This document shows, one piece after another, positions 50,777-59,783 of a stretch of 64,000 nucleotides of DNA. The stretch lies in NCBI GenBank assembly GCA_035487155.1, contig DATHMK010000088.1, forward strand, positions 48,086 through 112,085, given 5' to 3'. Source of the DNA: DAIDKA01 sp035487155 (GTDB lineage Bacteria > Pseudomonadota > Gammaproteobacteria > Steroidobacterales > Steroidobacteraceae). Positions within the stretch are counted from its first letter, which is position 1. Each line of letters starts with the position of its first letter. Made by a program: the position numbers and the translations under genes. The notes under the pieces were generated by a model. The model saw only the letters and a list, made by a program, of their open reading frames with translations, was not told the origin of the DNA and searched no databases.

Positions 50777-50935
50777 CCCCGAGGCGGTGCGGCCCGGCAT
50801 GGCCGGGAATGCCAAGGCTTTTCGCGAGCGCCTTCACAGTTCCTGGATTTCGTCATCTTGTGGCCAGAATGTTGGGGGAACATTCGGGGCATGGGCCAGA
50901 TCATTGATCGAACAGGAAATGCTGGGCCGGGCCTG

Positions 50936-53900
50936 ATGCGCGGGCAGCCGCGCCGCCGGCTGCCCTGGGCGGCGCTATGGGCCGGGATTGGGGCGGTGCT
51001 GTTCAATGCATGGGCAGTGGCGCAGACCCCGGCCGAGCATTTGATGGCACTGGTTGAGAGTCAGGACCTCGATAAGATCGCGGCCTACCTGGCGCAGCCA
51101 GGGGTGAACATCAACGACCGGCCGGATGAGATCAAGACCCTGCTCGATTTTGCCGCCGAGCGTAACGAGGTCAGCGTGGTCACCTACCTGCTGGATCACG
51201 GCGCTGATATCAATACCAAGGGGCGTTCGGGAGAAGACCGGATCACCAACCGTCCGGCGACGATCACCCCGCTCGCGCGCGCGGCCAATTTCAATGCGCT
51301 GGATGTCATGCGGCTGTTGATCCAGCGCGGCGCCGAAGTGAACACCCCCATACAGGGTTTCTCACCGCTGTTCCTCGCGGCGGCGCGCGGGAATCGGGAC
51401 GCTGTTGACCTGCTGGTCGAGCACGGCGCCGACGTCAATCATAAGTTTGCCTACAGCCAGACGCCGATGAATGCGGCGATTGAGGGCGGCTATGTGGAGA
51501 TTGCCCTGTATCTGCACGCCAAAGGTGCCACCTTTTTGCCAGGCGATGTCATCAAGGCAGCGCGCACGGACAGCCTGGCGCTGGTGAACCTGACGCTGGG
51601 TCCGGACTCCTCTCCGCCACAGGATCTACTGAATGCCGCGCTGGCCGCAGCCGCCGCGAATACCAAGGTGGCTGAAGCGACCCGGCAGCAGATGCTGACG
51701 CAATTGATGGCGCATGGCGCCAACCCCGCCACCCCGCAGAACGGCCTGTCGACGGGTGTCCTGCCGGAAGCGGCGTCGGCCGAAACAGCCACATTCCTGC
51801 TGGACCATGGCGCCAATGCACTGGCCAATCGGGATGGCTACGAGCTGGCTGCGGACATCGGCTGCCATTGGTTCGCAGTACAGCGAGACCCGCTGCCGCT
51901 GTATCGGATGCTGGTGGCGCGCGGCCTTGATTTCAAACCGCCGCTGCAGCGCGCCAACAATCCAGTCGGATGCGCCGCAACGGCGGGGAACCTGGACGCG
52001 ATCGACTACCTGATTGCCAACGGGGCAGATGTGGCCCATCCGGATTTGAGCGGTCGCGCGCCCATTTTCGAGGCAAAAACCAAGGCGGTCGTCGATGACC
52101 TGGTCAAGCATGGAGCGAGCCTGGAGCAGACCCTCCAGGGGTGGCAGCCGGACGGGTCATTGCGACCCCATCCGGGTGTCACGCCTTTGCAGGAGGCCAT
52201 GTCGGCCTCTGAATGGGACCGGGTGCTGTTCCTGATATCGATGGGTGCGGATGTACAGGCTCAAGGAGATACGCTTCTGTCCGAGGCGGCCATCGGTGGT
52301 CAGCTGCGGGTGCTCGATGCACTGTTGGCCCGCGGACCCAACATCAAGGCCCGCTCCAGCATCGCTCAGCTGGACACGGCGCTGCTGGCGCTGCTGGCCG
52401 TGGTGAGAAGCGGCAGCACGCCGATGATCGTGGCGTTGCTGGATCGCGGGGCCGAGGTCAATACCGTGGACGCGATGGGACGTACGCCGTTGTTCAAGGC
52501 AGTCGAAGCCCGGGATATGGCGAGTGTCAGAGTGTTGCTGGCGCGCGGCGCCGATCCCGATCTGGCCGACCGCTCCGGCATCACCCCGCTCATTGCCTCA
52601 CGCACCGAGGAGCTGCGCGGATTGCTCAGCGGCCGGGCACCGCCATCCGTGACCGATGGCACCAGTGCGCAGGACGTCAGGGACTGCGCCGAAGCATTGG
52701 TGCATCTGACCGTGACGACGCCTGTCGCAGAGGTAGCCACGGCGAGCAAGCCACGCGAACCCGGTGAGGACTGGGAATACTTTGACTCGGATACCGGGGC
52801 TGCCACCGATGTCACCGTGAACGGCCGCCCGTATCTGCTTGCGCGCAGCACGAACACCGGCTATCTGGCGCGAATCGACTCGGATGGCGTCGAACGCGTG
52901 GTGTGTGAGTATGGCAGCAAGGGGCCGGCCGGTGAGTTGAGGCGGCTGAGTGAATACGAGCGTCTGCAGGCGCGCGCCCTGCGCGATGACACCAGTGTCA
53001 GCCAGGAATCGCTGAAGCTGCAGGGTTTGCGCGGTGCGATGGCGCTACTGCAGATGAGCAGGCGGCCGCAGGCGCCGGTGCCGCTGTCGGTGATGTCCGA
53101 GGATACGGTACTGGCCGATGCCATCAGAGGTCATCGGGATGACCTGTTGGCGTATTACCTGGACCAGGGTATCGATGCGAATCTGGTCCGGCGCAATCTG
53201 CCTGCGGCGGATTCCAACCTGTCCTCGGAGCCGTCGCAGCCTGCCTTGTTCCTGGCGGTGACGCAGGGCTCCGAGGCCGCGGTCGACCTGCTCCTGGTCC
53301 ATGGCGCAAATCCAGATGCCAGGGAACCTCCGCCGCCGGGCTACCCGGAAGGGGAGGGGACGCCCGCCATTGCCGCGGCGGTCATGAAGCGTGATCCGAC
53401 CGTGGTGGCAGACCTGCTGGCGCACGGTGCAAGTCCGGACATCCCGACCGGTCCGGTGCCGGCCTCGGGGGATGGAATTTACAGGGTGTTCCACAATGTA
53501 CTGGGGGGTGAGCTGAACCAATGGGCTGCCGATCGGCTCTTCAAGAATCCCCGTTCCGGTCCCAACGTCCTGGCGAACGCTGAGGTGATGTTTCGCCACG
53601 GCGCAGCGGTGGATCCGTGGCTGAATGGCATGTTGAGCAACCTTGGAATATGGGCACAGGGCGCACACCTGTCGCTGCCTGAATCCTTCAAGAAGGGAGC
53701 CGGGATCATCCCCGATTCGCAGCAGGTGCGCGAGACGGCTGCGGCGATTCAGTCAACGGCTCCGGAGGTGGCGGATCTGATGATGCTCGGGTTGCGATAC
53801 CGGGATGCGCCGCTGTGCAACGAGGCCACTGCATCCACTGAGCTGCAGTATTGCCTGCCGAATTCGCTGCGTTCGGCCAATGCCGAACTGAACACACGCT

Positions 53901-54115
53901 ACGAAAAACTGCTGGCGACCCATGGTACGAATGTTCCTGGCGCGCGCCAGGAGCAGCGTGCCTGGTTGGCACGGCGCAATGAGTCGTGTCATCTGCACGA
54001 ACCGGGCGGCATCACCCAGGCCGGCTGGCTGGCATACGTGCTGTCGGATCCGGCCCGGGCTCAATGCGTACTGGCGCAGACGCGCACGCGTGTGGCGCAA
54101 TTGTCGGGTAACTGA
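50936..54115 (+). CDS. secreted ankyrin-repeat protein with C-terminal LprI-like domain
   Basis: A 1059-residue protein from ATG 50936, which begins a signal peptide ending in AWAVAQT. At least ten ankyrin repeats occur in two blocks, about residues 30-570 and 720-880 (e.g. VVTYLLDHGADIN, DAVDLLVEHGADVNHK, VRVLLARGADPDLAD, AVDLLLVHGANPDARE), separated by a beta-rich insert near 600-680. The last ~90 residues match the LprI/DUF1311 lysozyme-inhibitor-like domain: CNEATASTELQYCLPNSL, QRAWLARRNESCH and a final Cys. This points to a periplasmic or surface protein that binds other proteins. Confidence 0.88.
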   Translation: MRGQPRRRLPWAALWAGIGAVLFNAWAVAQTPAEHLMALVESQDLDKIAAYLAQPGVNINDRPDEIKTLLDFAAERNEVSVVTYLLDHGADINTKGRSGEDRITNRPATITPLARAANFNALDVMRLLIQRGAEVNTPIQGFSPLFLAAARGNRDAVDLLVEHGADVNHKFAYSQTPMNAAIEGGYVEIALYLHAKGATFLPGDVIKAARTDSLALVNLTLGPDSSPPQDLLNAALAAAAANTKVAEATRQQMLTQLMAHGANPATPQNGLSTGVLPEAASAETATFLLDHGANALANRDGYELAADIGCHWFAVQRDPLPLYRMLVARGLDFKPPLQRANNPVGCAATAGNLDAIDYLIANGADVAHPDLSGRAPIFEAKTKAVVDDLVKHGASLEQTLQGWQPDGSLRPHPGVTPLQEAMSASEWDRVLFLISMGADVQAQGDTLLSEAAIGGQLRVLDALLARGPNIKARSSIAQLDTALLALLAVVRSGSTPMIVALLDRGAEVNTVDAMGRTPLFKAVEARDMASVRVLLARGADPDLADRSGITPLIASRTEELRGLLSGRAPPSVTDGTSAQDVRDCAEALVHLTVTTPVAEVATASKPREPGEDWEYFDSDTGAATDVTVNGRPYLLARSTNTGYLARIDSDGVERVVCEYGSKGPAGELRRLSEYERLQARALRDDTSVSQESLKLQGLRGAMALLQMSRRPQAPVPLSVMSEDTVLADAIRGHRDDLLAYYLDQGIDANLVRRNLPAADSNLSSEPSQPALFLAVTQGSEAAVDLLLVHGANPDAREPPPPGYPEGEGTPAIAAAVMKRDPTVVADLLAHGASPDIPTGPVPASGDGIYRVFHNVLGGELNQWAADRLFKNPRSGPNVLANAEVMFRHGAAVDPWLNGMLSNLGIWAQGAHLSLPESFKKGAGIIPDSQQVRETAAAIQSTAPEVADLMMLGLRYRDAPLCNEATASTELQYCLPNSLRSANAELNTRYEKLLATHGTNVPGARQEQRAWLARRNESCHLHEPGGITQAGWLAYVLSDPARAQCVLAQTRTRVAQLSGN

Positions 54116-54125
54116 GCGCCTGGCG

Positions 54126-55235
54126 CTACTTCGCTCGGCCCTCGTAGCCGTGCGCCAGCATGTGAATCGCGACCAGCTCGCCGCCCTGGCCACCCATCAC
54201 ATGGTCGCTCGGCAGCCCCAGGCCGCCCTTGGCGTACTTGTGGTTCAGAGCCACCGCATACAAGGTCCGCCTGCCAGGACCGCCGAAGGTCAGGCTGATC
54301 ACATCGTCACCCTGGGGCAGCGGAATGATGCCCAGAAGGTGCCCGTCGTCGGGTGAGATCACATCGATGACCGTGCCGCTGCTGACAAAGATGTGGCCCT
54401 CGGAGTCGATGGTGCTGCCGTCACCGGAGCCGGTCAGGTGCGCCAATACCTTTTGATTCGTCAGGGTTCCATCGGGCTGAACGTCGAAAACCACAAGGTT
54501 CCCCGGTTGCCCGAAAGTGCCGCTGGTCACGTACAGGTGCTTCTCATCGGGGCTCAGGATGATGCCGTTGGTGCCGGTGACATCGCCCTGGCGGGTGATG
54601 GCCCCGCCTGGTGCAACGTAGTACAGGTTCCCAAGGGTGAAATACACGCCCCCATTGGCGGCCGCCGTCAGATCATTGAGCCCGCCACTTCCCAGGCAAT
54701 CGATCGAGTCGCCATCGATGGTGTCGGTGAGCATCTTGTGCTCGGGTGAGACCTCCCAGATCGACTGATGCAGGCCACGCTCGACGAGGAAGGTCTGGCC
54801 GCGCTTGTTGATCGATACCGCCCCGCCGGTATTGGTGTCCTTGTAGAGGACTTTGGCCTGGCCGGCCGCGTTGACGAGGACGACATCGCTGCTGTCCTGC
54901 TGCGCGACCAATACCCCCTCGCGCGTGCCGACGATGCCGTCGGCGTTATTGCCCGTCTCGTGCCAAACCGAGCGCCAGTGCGCGCCGGCGGCAATGATCC
55001 CCGGGATGGCCTGGACGTCAGCGGGCGCCGCGTCGGGCGCCGCCGCTCGGGCACCGGCTGGGCCAGGAGTGCGGATCACCGGGTGGTGGTTCTTGCACAG
55101 ATCGATTTCGGCCTTGTAGCGCGAGTCTTCTCCGGCCTTCAATCCCGGACCCTCGGTCCTCTGAGGGGTTTGCGCCAGCGCCACCGTGGCGGCCATCAGA
55201 CACAGTGAGACGGCTACTAAGCTTGAAGATCGCAT
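54126..55235 (-). CDS. SMP-30/gluconolactonase-like secreted protein
   Basis: A 369-residue exported propeller protein. ATG 55235 is preceded by GAGGGG and starts a signal peptide ending VALAQTP; an in-frame ATG at 55250 overlaps the upstream stop as ATGA and is the alternative. Family motifs include DGIVGTREGVLVAQ, NDLTAAANGGVYFT and GIILSPDEKHLYVTSG. It is the last gene of an operon-like run with a beta-helix/propeller protein, suggesting work on a carbohydrate or lactone released by it. The Asn/Asp metal positions seem conserved. Confidence 0.87.
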   Translation of the reverse strand: MRSSSLVAVSLCLMAATVALAQTPQRTEGPGLKAGEDSRYKAEIDLCKNHHPVIRTPGPAGARAAAPDAAPADVQAIPGIIAAGAHWRSVWHETGNNADGIVGTREGVLVAQQDSSDVVLVNAAGQAKVLYKDTNTGGAVSINKRGQTFLVERGLHQSIWEVSPEHKMLTDTIDGDSIDCLGSGGLNDLTAAANGGVYFTLGNLYYVAPGGAITRQGDVTGTNGIILSPDEKHLYVTSGTFGQPGNLVVFDVQPDGTLTNQKVLAHLTGSGDGSTIDSEGHIFVSSGTVIDVISPDDGHLLGIIPLPQGDDVISLTFGGPGRRTLYAVALNHKYAKGGLGLPSDHVMGGQGGELVAIHMLAHGYEGRAK

Positions 55236-55246
55236 GTCGATGCCCC

Positions 55247-58200
55247 TCATTTGAGATCCACTGAATACAGTGACTGGTGCGTCAGGATGTACAAGGTCTG
55301 GCCATCCGCCAGCAGCTGCAGCGGGCGCTCCGGCACCTCAATGATACCCAACTGGCTGCCGTTCGCGCCGTAGACGAAGATCTGGCCGTTGGCGACATAG
55401 ACCCGCCCGGAGGCATCGGCGGTCACGCTTTCCCCACCGCGCTCGGCGAAAACCCGCAAGTCCTCGAGCGCGCCGTTGCGCCCCAGCCTCGCGGAGTAGG
55501 TCTTGGCCTCCGAGGCATTGCTCACGTACAGACGTGTGCCCGGCGCGGCCACGAGAAACCCATACGTGTCCAGTGAATGAGAAAAGCGCCAGCCGCGATA
55601 ATCCGGCGCGCCCTGATGAAACACCCGATAGGCCGGCAGCACCAGGCTGCCATCCGGCGCGGCATACTCCTGGGCAGCTCCAGCAGCCACTTCCTGCGCG
55701 AAGAGTTCCGCCAGGGTGGTGAAGTGATCGGTCCGCGGATCGTATTGATCCTTGAACTCGCCGTTGACCCACCACACGGCCGGCACCGCGATCTCGGCCG
55801 CAGGGTGCCGGGTCGCGGGCTCCGGCTCGATGAGGCTGAGGGCGCCATCCGGACCCCCGGGCGGCAAGCTGTACACCGTGCCGGTGAGGCCGGCCGAGGA
55901 CAGCACCAGCAGGTTGCCCGAATGGTCCACCGCCAGGTTCACCGGATCGATCGGTTGGCTGCTGATGATGGCAAGGCCGGCCTGCGACCAGGCGTAGATG
56001 CGCTGCGCGATCCGGTCGATGAAGTACAGCGTCCCCTTGGCATCCAGCGCGCCGCCGCCGAGCGCCTCGAAGCCACCCGCCAGTTTTATCACCACCGCGC
56101 CGGGCCGTAAGACCGCAGGCGCCGCGGCGACCGGGGCTGAACCCAGATCCAGGCGCGCGAACTCGCGCTCCCGCACGGTCATGCCCTCCGGCTCGTTTTC
56201 GATGGCATTGTCGAACGGATACTTGCTCAGGCGCAGGAAGGTGGCACAGCCGCCGTCATCGCAGGTCGAGAAGCCGCTTTCCGCATTCACATGGACATTG
56301 CGGAAGTGGATGGCGTCGACGCCGTACAAGCGTACCGCTGCCGGCGCCGGACCCAGGGTGCGGGTGACGCGGTAGGCGTGATAGTTGGCGATCAGGATGT
56401 CATGCGAGTCGCGCAGTTCGAAGGACACGGCCTTGAGGCTCTCCCGGTATTCCTCCTCGGTCTGCGGCGCGAGGAACTCCCAGTGCGAGACATGGTTCAG
56501 GACGATCTCGTTGCGTACATGGTGCTCCACCGACATCTCGTAGACATGTCCCGGTATTTCGGTATCGGAGACATACAGACCGGCACTGGCATAGGTATCC
56601 GGACTCCAGTTGCCGACGAAAGTACCCCCGCCATGGCTCACCCACAGACTCGGGTACTGTCCATCCCAGCGCTGGGGGGAGTCCGCACCGCCCGGCGTCC
56701 CGCGCGGCAGTTCGAATTTGACATCGATCACCAGGGAGTTCTCGCCCGCGCTCCATAGCAGCGCCGTGGCCCGTGGATTCACACCGCCGGTGAGCAAGCC
56801 AATGCCGGAGACGATGGCATCCCCGCCCATAGCCGACTGAAGCAGGGCCTTCGGTCCGCCCGCGCCCTGGAAGGCTGCCGTGCCATCCGCGATTTCGAGG
56901 CGCGTCAGCCCTGGATGCAGGCCGATCAGCACCGAGTCGGGCCGCAGCCGCAGCGTAGCGCTGACCCGGTACGTGCCCAGGGGCAGATAGATGATGCGGT
57001 GCGCATCGATGGCCCGTTGCAGCGCCACGGTGTCGTCGCTCTTGCCATCGCCCACGGCGCCCAGTTCATGCGCATTGGCCCATTGTGCAACCGGCGGCAG
57101 GGCGCGCACCGCCGGTGCGGCGGGCGCGGGTAGATGAGCGATGGGCGTCAGATCCTGCGCAGTGGCGAAGTGTCCGAGCTGTCCGAGTCCCGGCACTGCG
57201 AGCCCATGGCTGAAGGAGCGGACACGATAGCTGCGTCCCGTGCCCGCCACGCTGCGCCCACTGTCCCGGAAGCGCACGAAGACCGGCGTATCCCGGGCCA
57301 CGGCGTTGTCGAATCCCACCTGCGTATAAACCGTGCTCTCATTGGAGATCACGACGCCGGCTTCCCGCACCCCTTCGAATCGAACGTCCTTGCCCCACAG
57401 CGAATCACCATACCCGCGGTCGATTTCGATACCGACCGGGACGTTTCGCAGCCACACATCGACCAGCGTCAGTCCCGCTTCATGTTCGCGGATCGCCGCG
57501 ACGCTCTGGCCCTCGAAGCTCGAATCCAGAACCGTGAACTGCCAGGCGGGCGAGGTCTTCTCGGTGACGATGCCGTAGCGGCCGCCGAAAAAGTGCAGGT
57601 TCTGCACGAAGTTGCCGGCCTGGTAGATACCGGCAAACGCGCCTCCCAGATGAAAGTCCATGTTGCTCAGGTAGGCATGCTGCGCCACCCGGAAGCGGAT
57701 TGCCGCCGCGGCAGGGTTCTCCGGCCCGATCTCGATGTCGATGTTGCTCATCGCCGAATAGAAGGTGCTGGAATTCGCATCCGCGACCTTGGCATCGAAG
57801 GGCACCACCGTCGGCGGCGGAAACGGCACCCGCGCTTCGCCGGGTCCCGGGCCGGTGCGCACCGGATCGCCACGCCTCGCACCCGTGAACACCACCATGC
57901 TGCCCACGCCTTGCTGGAAGCCCGGTGTGTGACTGCCCAGGAGGAGGACCGGGCGGCTCGCGCCGATGCCGTATAGCCGGACACCCGGTGCAATCAGCAG
58001 CGTGTGACTGATTCGGTAGCGCCCCGAAGGCAGGAAGACCACGCCACCGGGTGAGTGTTCGGTCGCCCTATCCAGAGCCTGCTGGATGGCATCGGTATCA
58101 TCGGCACGTCCGTCGCCCTTGCCCGCGACGGTGATGGCGCGCGGGTCGGAGGGGGTCGTTTGGAACACGGAAATGCCGGCGGACGCGGGCATTGCCGCTA

Positions 58201-58270
58201 TCAAGGCAGCGCTGCTCAGCAGCCAACCGACCGCACGCAGGTAGGCGGGACTCCGCCGCTGGCCATCCAT
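55247..58270 (-). CDS. secreted right-handed beta-helix (pectate-lyase-3/GH55-like) protein with propeller tail
   Basis: A 1007-residue exported protein. A signal peptide ends near MPASAGI. Two pectate-lyase-3/GH55-type modules begin with GDGRADDTDAIQQALDRA (about residue 53) and GDGKSDDTVALQRAIDAH (about residue 425), each followed by FLPSGRYRIS- or YLPLGTYRVS-type strands. From about residue 770 the sequence turns into propeller-like repeats (GTLYFIDRIAQRIYAW, GNLLVLSSAGLTGTVYSL). GH55 enzymes are beta-1,3-glucanases, but the catalytic Glu cannot be assigned here, so polysaccharide binding or lyase activity are alternatives. It is adjacent to the SMP-30-like gene and permeases. Confidence 0.85.
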   Translation of the reverse strand: MDGQRRSPAYLRAVGWLLSSAALIAAMPASAGISVFQTTPSDPRAITVAGKGDGRADDTDAIQQALDRATEHSPGGVVFLPSGRYRISHTLLIAPGVRLYGIGASRPVLLLGSHTPGFQQGVGSMVVFTGARRGDPVRTGPGPGEARVPFPPPTVVPFDAKVADANSSTFYSAMSNIDIEIGPENPAAAAIRFRVAQHAYLSNMDFHLGGAFAGIYQAGNFVQNLHFFGGRYGIVTEKTSPAWQFTVLDSSFEGQSVAAIREHEAGLTLVDVWLRNVPVGIEIDRGYGDSLWGKDVRFEGVREAGVVISNESTVYTQVGFDNAVARDTPVFVRFRDSGRSVAGTGRSYRVRSFSHGLAVPGLGQLGHFATAQDLTPIAHLPAPAAPAVRALPPVAQWANAHELGAVGDGKSDDTVALQRAIDAHRIIYLPLGTYRVSATLRLRPDSVLIGLHPGLTRLEIADGTAAFQGAGGPKALLQSAMGGDAIVSGIGLLTGGVNPRATALLWSAGENSLVIDVKFELPRGTPGGADSPQRWDGQYPSLWVSHGGGTFVGNWSPDTYASAGLYVSDTEIPGHVYEMSVEHHVRNEIVLNHVSHWEFLAPQTEEEYRESLKAVSFELRDSHDILIANYHAYRVTRTLGPAPAAVRLYGVDAIHFRNVHVNAESGFSTCDDGGCATFLRLSKYPFDNAIENEPEGMTVREREFARLDLGSAPVAAAPAVLRPGAVVIKLAGGFEALGGGALDAKGTLYFIDRIAQRIYAWSQAGLAIISSQPIDPVNLAVDHSGNLLVLSSAGLTGTVYSLPPGGPDGALSLIEPEPATRHPAAEIAVPAVWWVNGEFKDQYDPRTDHFTTLAELFAQEVAAGAAQEYAAPDGSLVLPAYRVFHQGAPDYRGWRFSHSLDTYGFLVAAPGTRLYVSNASEAKTYSARLGRNGALEDLRVFAERGGESVTADASGRVYVANGQIFVYGANGSQLGIIEVPERPLQLLADGQTLYILTHQSLYSVDLK

Positions 58271-58287
58271 GGGTGCGGAGGTTGCCG

Positions 58288-58509
58288 CTATCGACCTGCC
58301 CCGGGGAACTTCAGCGCCATCTCGTTGCGAATGTGGGCGAGGATGGGCACCGGAACGGATTCGGTATGCGCAGGGCAGCCCGAGTCCTGATAGTTGCGTA
58401 TGAAGGTTTCTATTCCGGCAATGGTATGGCGCACGTTGACGATGTCTCCGGCTCGGAAGGCAGTGGATTGCCGGGTGGAGAGTTCCTCGAAGAGATCCTG
58501 CCACGTCAT
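58288..58509 (-). CDS. small protein of unknown function
   Basis: A 73-residue acidic protein, MTWQDLFEELSTRQSTAF at the start and HIRNEMALKFPG near the end, with one Cys. It lies 17 bases upstream of the beta-helix gene in the same direction. Residue composition looks protein-like and the position fits an operon, but I recognise no family and the ribosome site is weak. Confidence 0.5.
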   Translation of the reverse strand: MTWQDLFEELSTRQSTAFRAGDIVNVRHTIAGIETFIRNYQDSGCPAHTESVPVPILAHIRNEMALKFPGAGR

Positions 58510-58609
58510 GCTTGCGCCCCCCGTTGGCCGTGCGGCCGACCTACACTATCCGAAACTGGCAACATCATGCCAGATCCGGTGGCGGACGGTCCGTCGAAGC
58601 CAGTGCAGG

Positions 58610-59779
58610 TCATTTGGCGCGCAGCGCGACCGTGACCGGCACGCGCGCCGCCCGAGCCGCCGGCAAGAGTCCGCTGAGCACACCCATGCCAAGCGCCCAG
58701 CCCATGCCCAGCGCGGCCAGGTCAGGCGTCACGGCCAGGTGAAAGCTGAACCCCAAGGGGCTGGCGGCAATGCCGTCAAAGAAGAGCCACGCAAGTCCCG
58801 CGCCGATCAGTGCCCCGGGCATCGCCAGGAGTATGGCCTCGGTTAACGTCGCCACCACCATGGGTGCGGCACCGAATCCCACGGCGCGCAGCGTCGCAAG
58901 CTCCCGGCGGCGGCTGTCCACCAGCACGTAGAGGGAATTGGCGGCACCGATGGTGGCGGCCACGGCCAGTATGCTGGCCACAAAGTAGCTGACGAAGTCC
59001 AGTATGGCATTGACCTGCTGCACGCCGTCCTCGGCCAGCTGCGCTTCGTGCTCGACTTTGACATGCAGCAGGGGATTGCCCCGGGCCGCATTGACGAGCT
59101 GGTCAAATGCCGCCGGGGATCCCAGCATCACGTTGACTTCGTTGTAGTTGCTGCCACCCAATGCAGACAGAACGGTGTTCGCATCCGCATAGACCGTGCA
59201 GCTCCCGTTGCTGTGCCCGAGGTCGAAGTTACCCACGACCCGCCACTCGAGGCCTTGGATAAGCCGCCGGTCGCCCGCGCTGAAATTCTGGTACTGGTGC
59301 GCGCAGTAGTTGCTCGCGATGAGCTCGTGCAATCCCGGGTGATACATGTGGCCGGCGGTCAGATGCAGCTCCGGTGCATAGTCGGTGAGACCCGCTCCCG
59401 CGCCCGTGATGGAGAAGCCGACCAGGGTGCCGGAGTCCTTCCTCCTGGCCACGACGTACATCAAAGTCTGCGGCACCGCGATGGGCTGACCGGCCGCGTT
59501 GCGCCGGATTCCGGGAAGATCACCGATCAGCGCCGCGATATCCTTCGGAATGCTGCTTTGACCGGGTCCGACCGCATCCAGGCTCAGCACGCTTGCCCGG
59601 TCAGGGCGCACATTCCCCATCGCTGCCTGCCGGGCGCCGACACCCAGGGCCAGCATGGAGACCAGTACCCCCACGGCACAGGTCACGCCGATGACGGTGG
59701 TACACACCAATCCCAGGCGATGTGGCAAGCCAAGCAGGTTCATGCGCAAAACCACACTCAGCTGCCTGAGGAATTCCAT
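58610..59779 (-). CDS. ABC transporter permease (FtsX/MacB-type)
   Basis: A 389-residue protein with one N-terminal and three C-terminal membrane helices around a periplasmic domain. The C-terminal unit LRAVGFGAAPMVVATLTEAILL and final ARAARVPVTVALRAK are typical of FtsX-like permeases. The start is 4 bases after the first permease stop, so they form a heterodimer pair. No ATP-binding subunit gene is seen upstream or downstream within the window. Confidence 0.9.
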   Translation of the reverse strand: MEFLRQLSVVLRMNLLGLPHRLGLVCTTVIGVTCAVGVLVSMLALGVGARQAAMGNVRPDRASVLSLDAVGPGQSSIPKDIAALIGDLPGIRRNAAGQPIAVPQTLMYVVARRKDSGTLVGFSITGAGAGLTDYAPELHLTAGHMYHPGLHELIASNYCAHQYQNFSAGDRRLIQGLEWRVVGNFDLGHSNGSCTVYADANTVLSALGGSNYNEVNVMLGSPAAFDQLVNAARGNPLLHVKVEHEAQLAEDGVQQVNAILDFVSYFVASILAVAATIGAANSLYVLVDSRRRELATLRAVGFGAAPMVVATLTEAILLAMPGALIGAGLAWLFFDGIAASPLGFSFHLAVTPDLAALGMGWALGMGVLSGLLPAARAARVPVTVALRAK

Positions 59780-59783
59780 GTGC

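Noticed and set aside
54110..54140. Terminator between the ankyrin and SMP-30-like genes
   Set aside because: AGCGCC/GGCGCT arms are separated by a single base, so a stable hairpin is unlikely.
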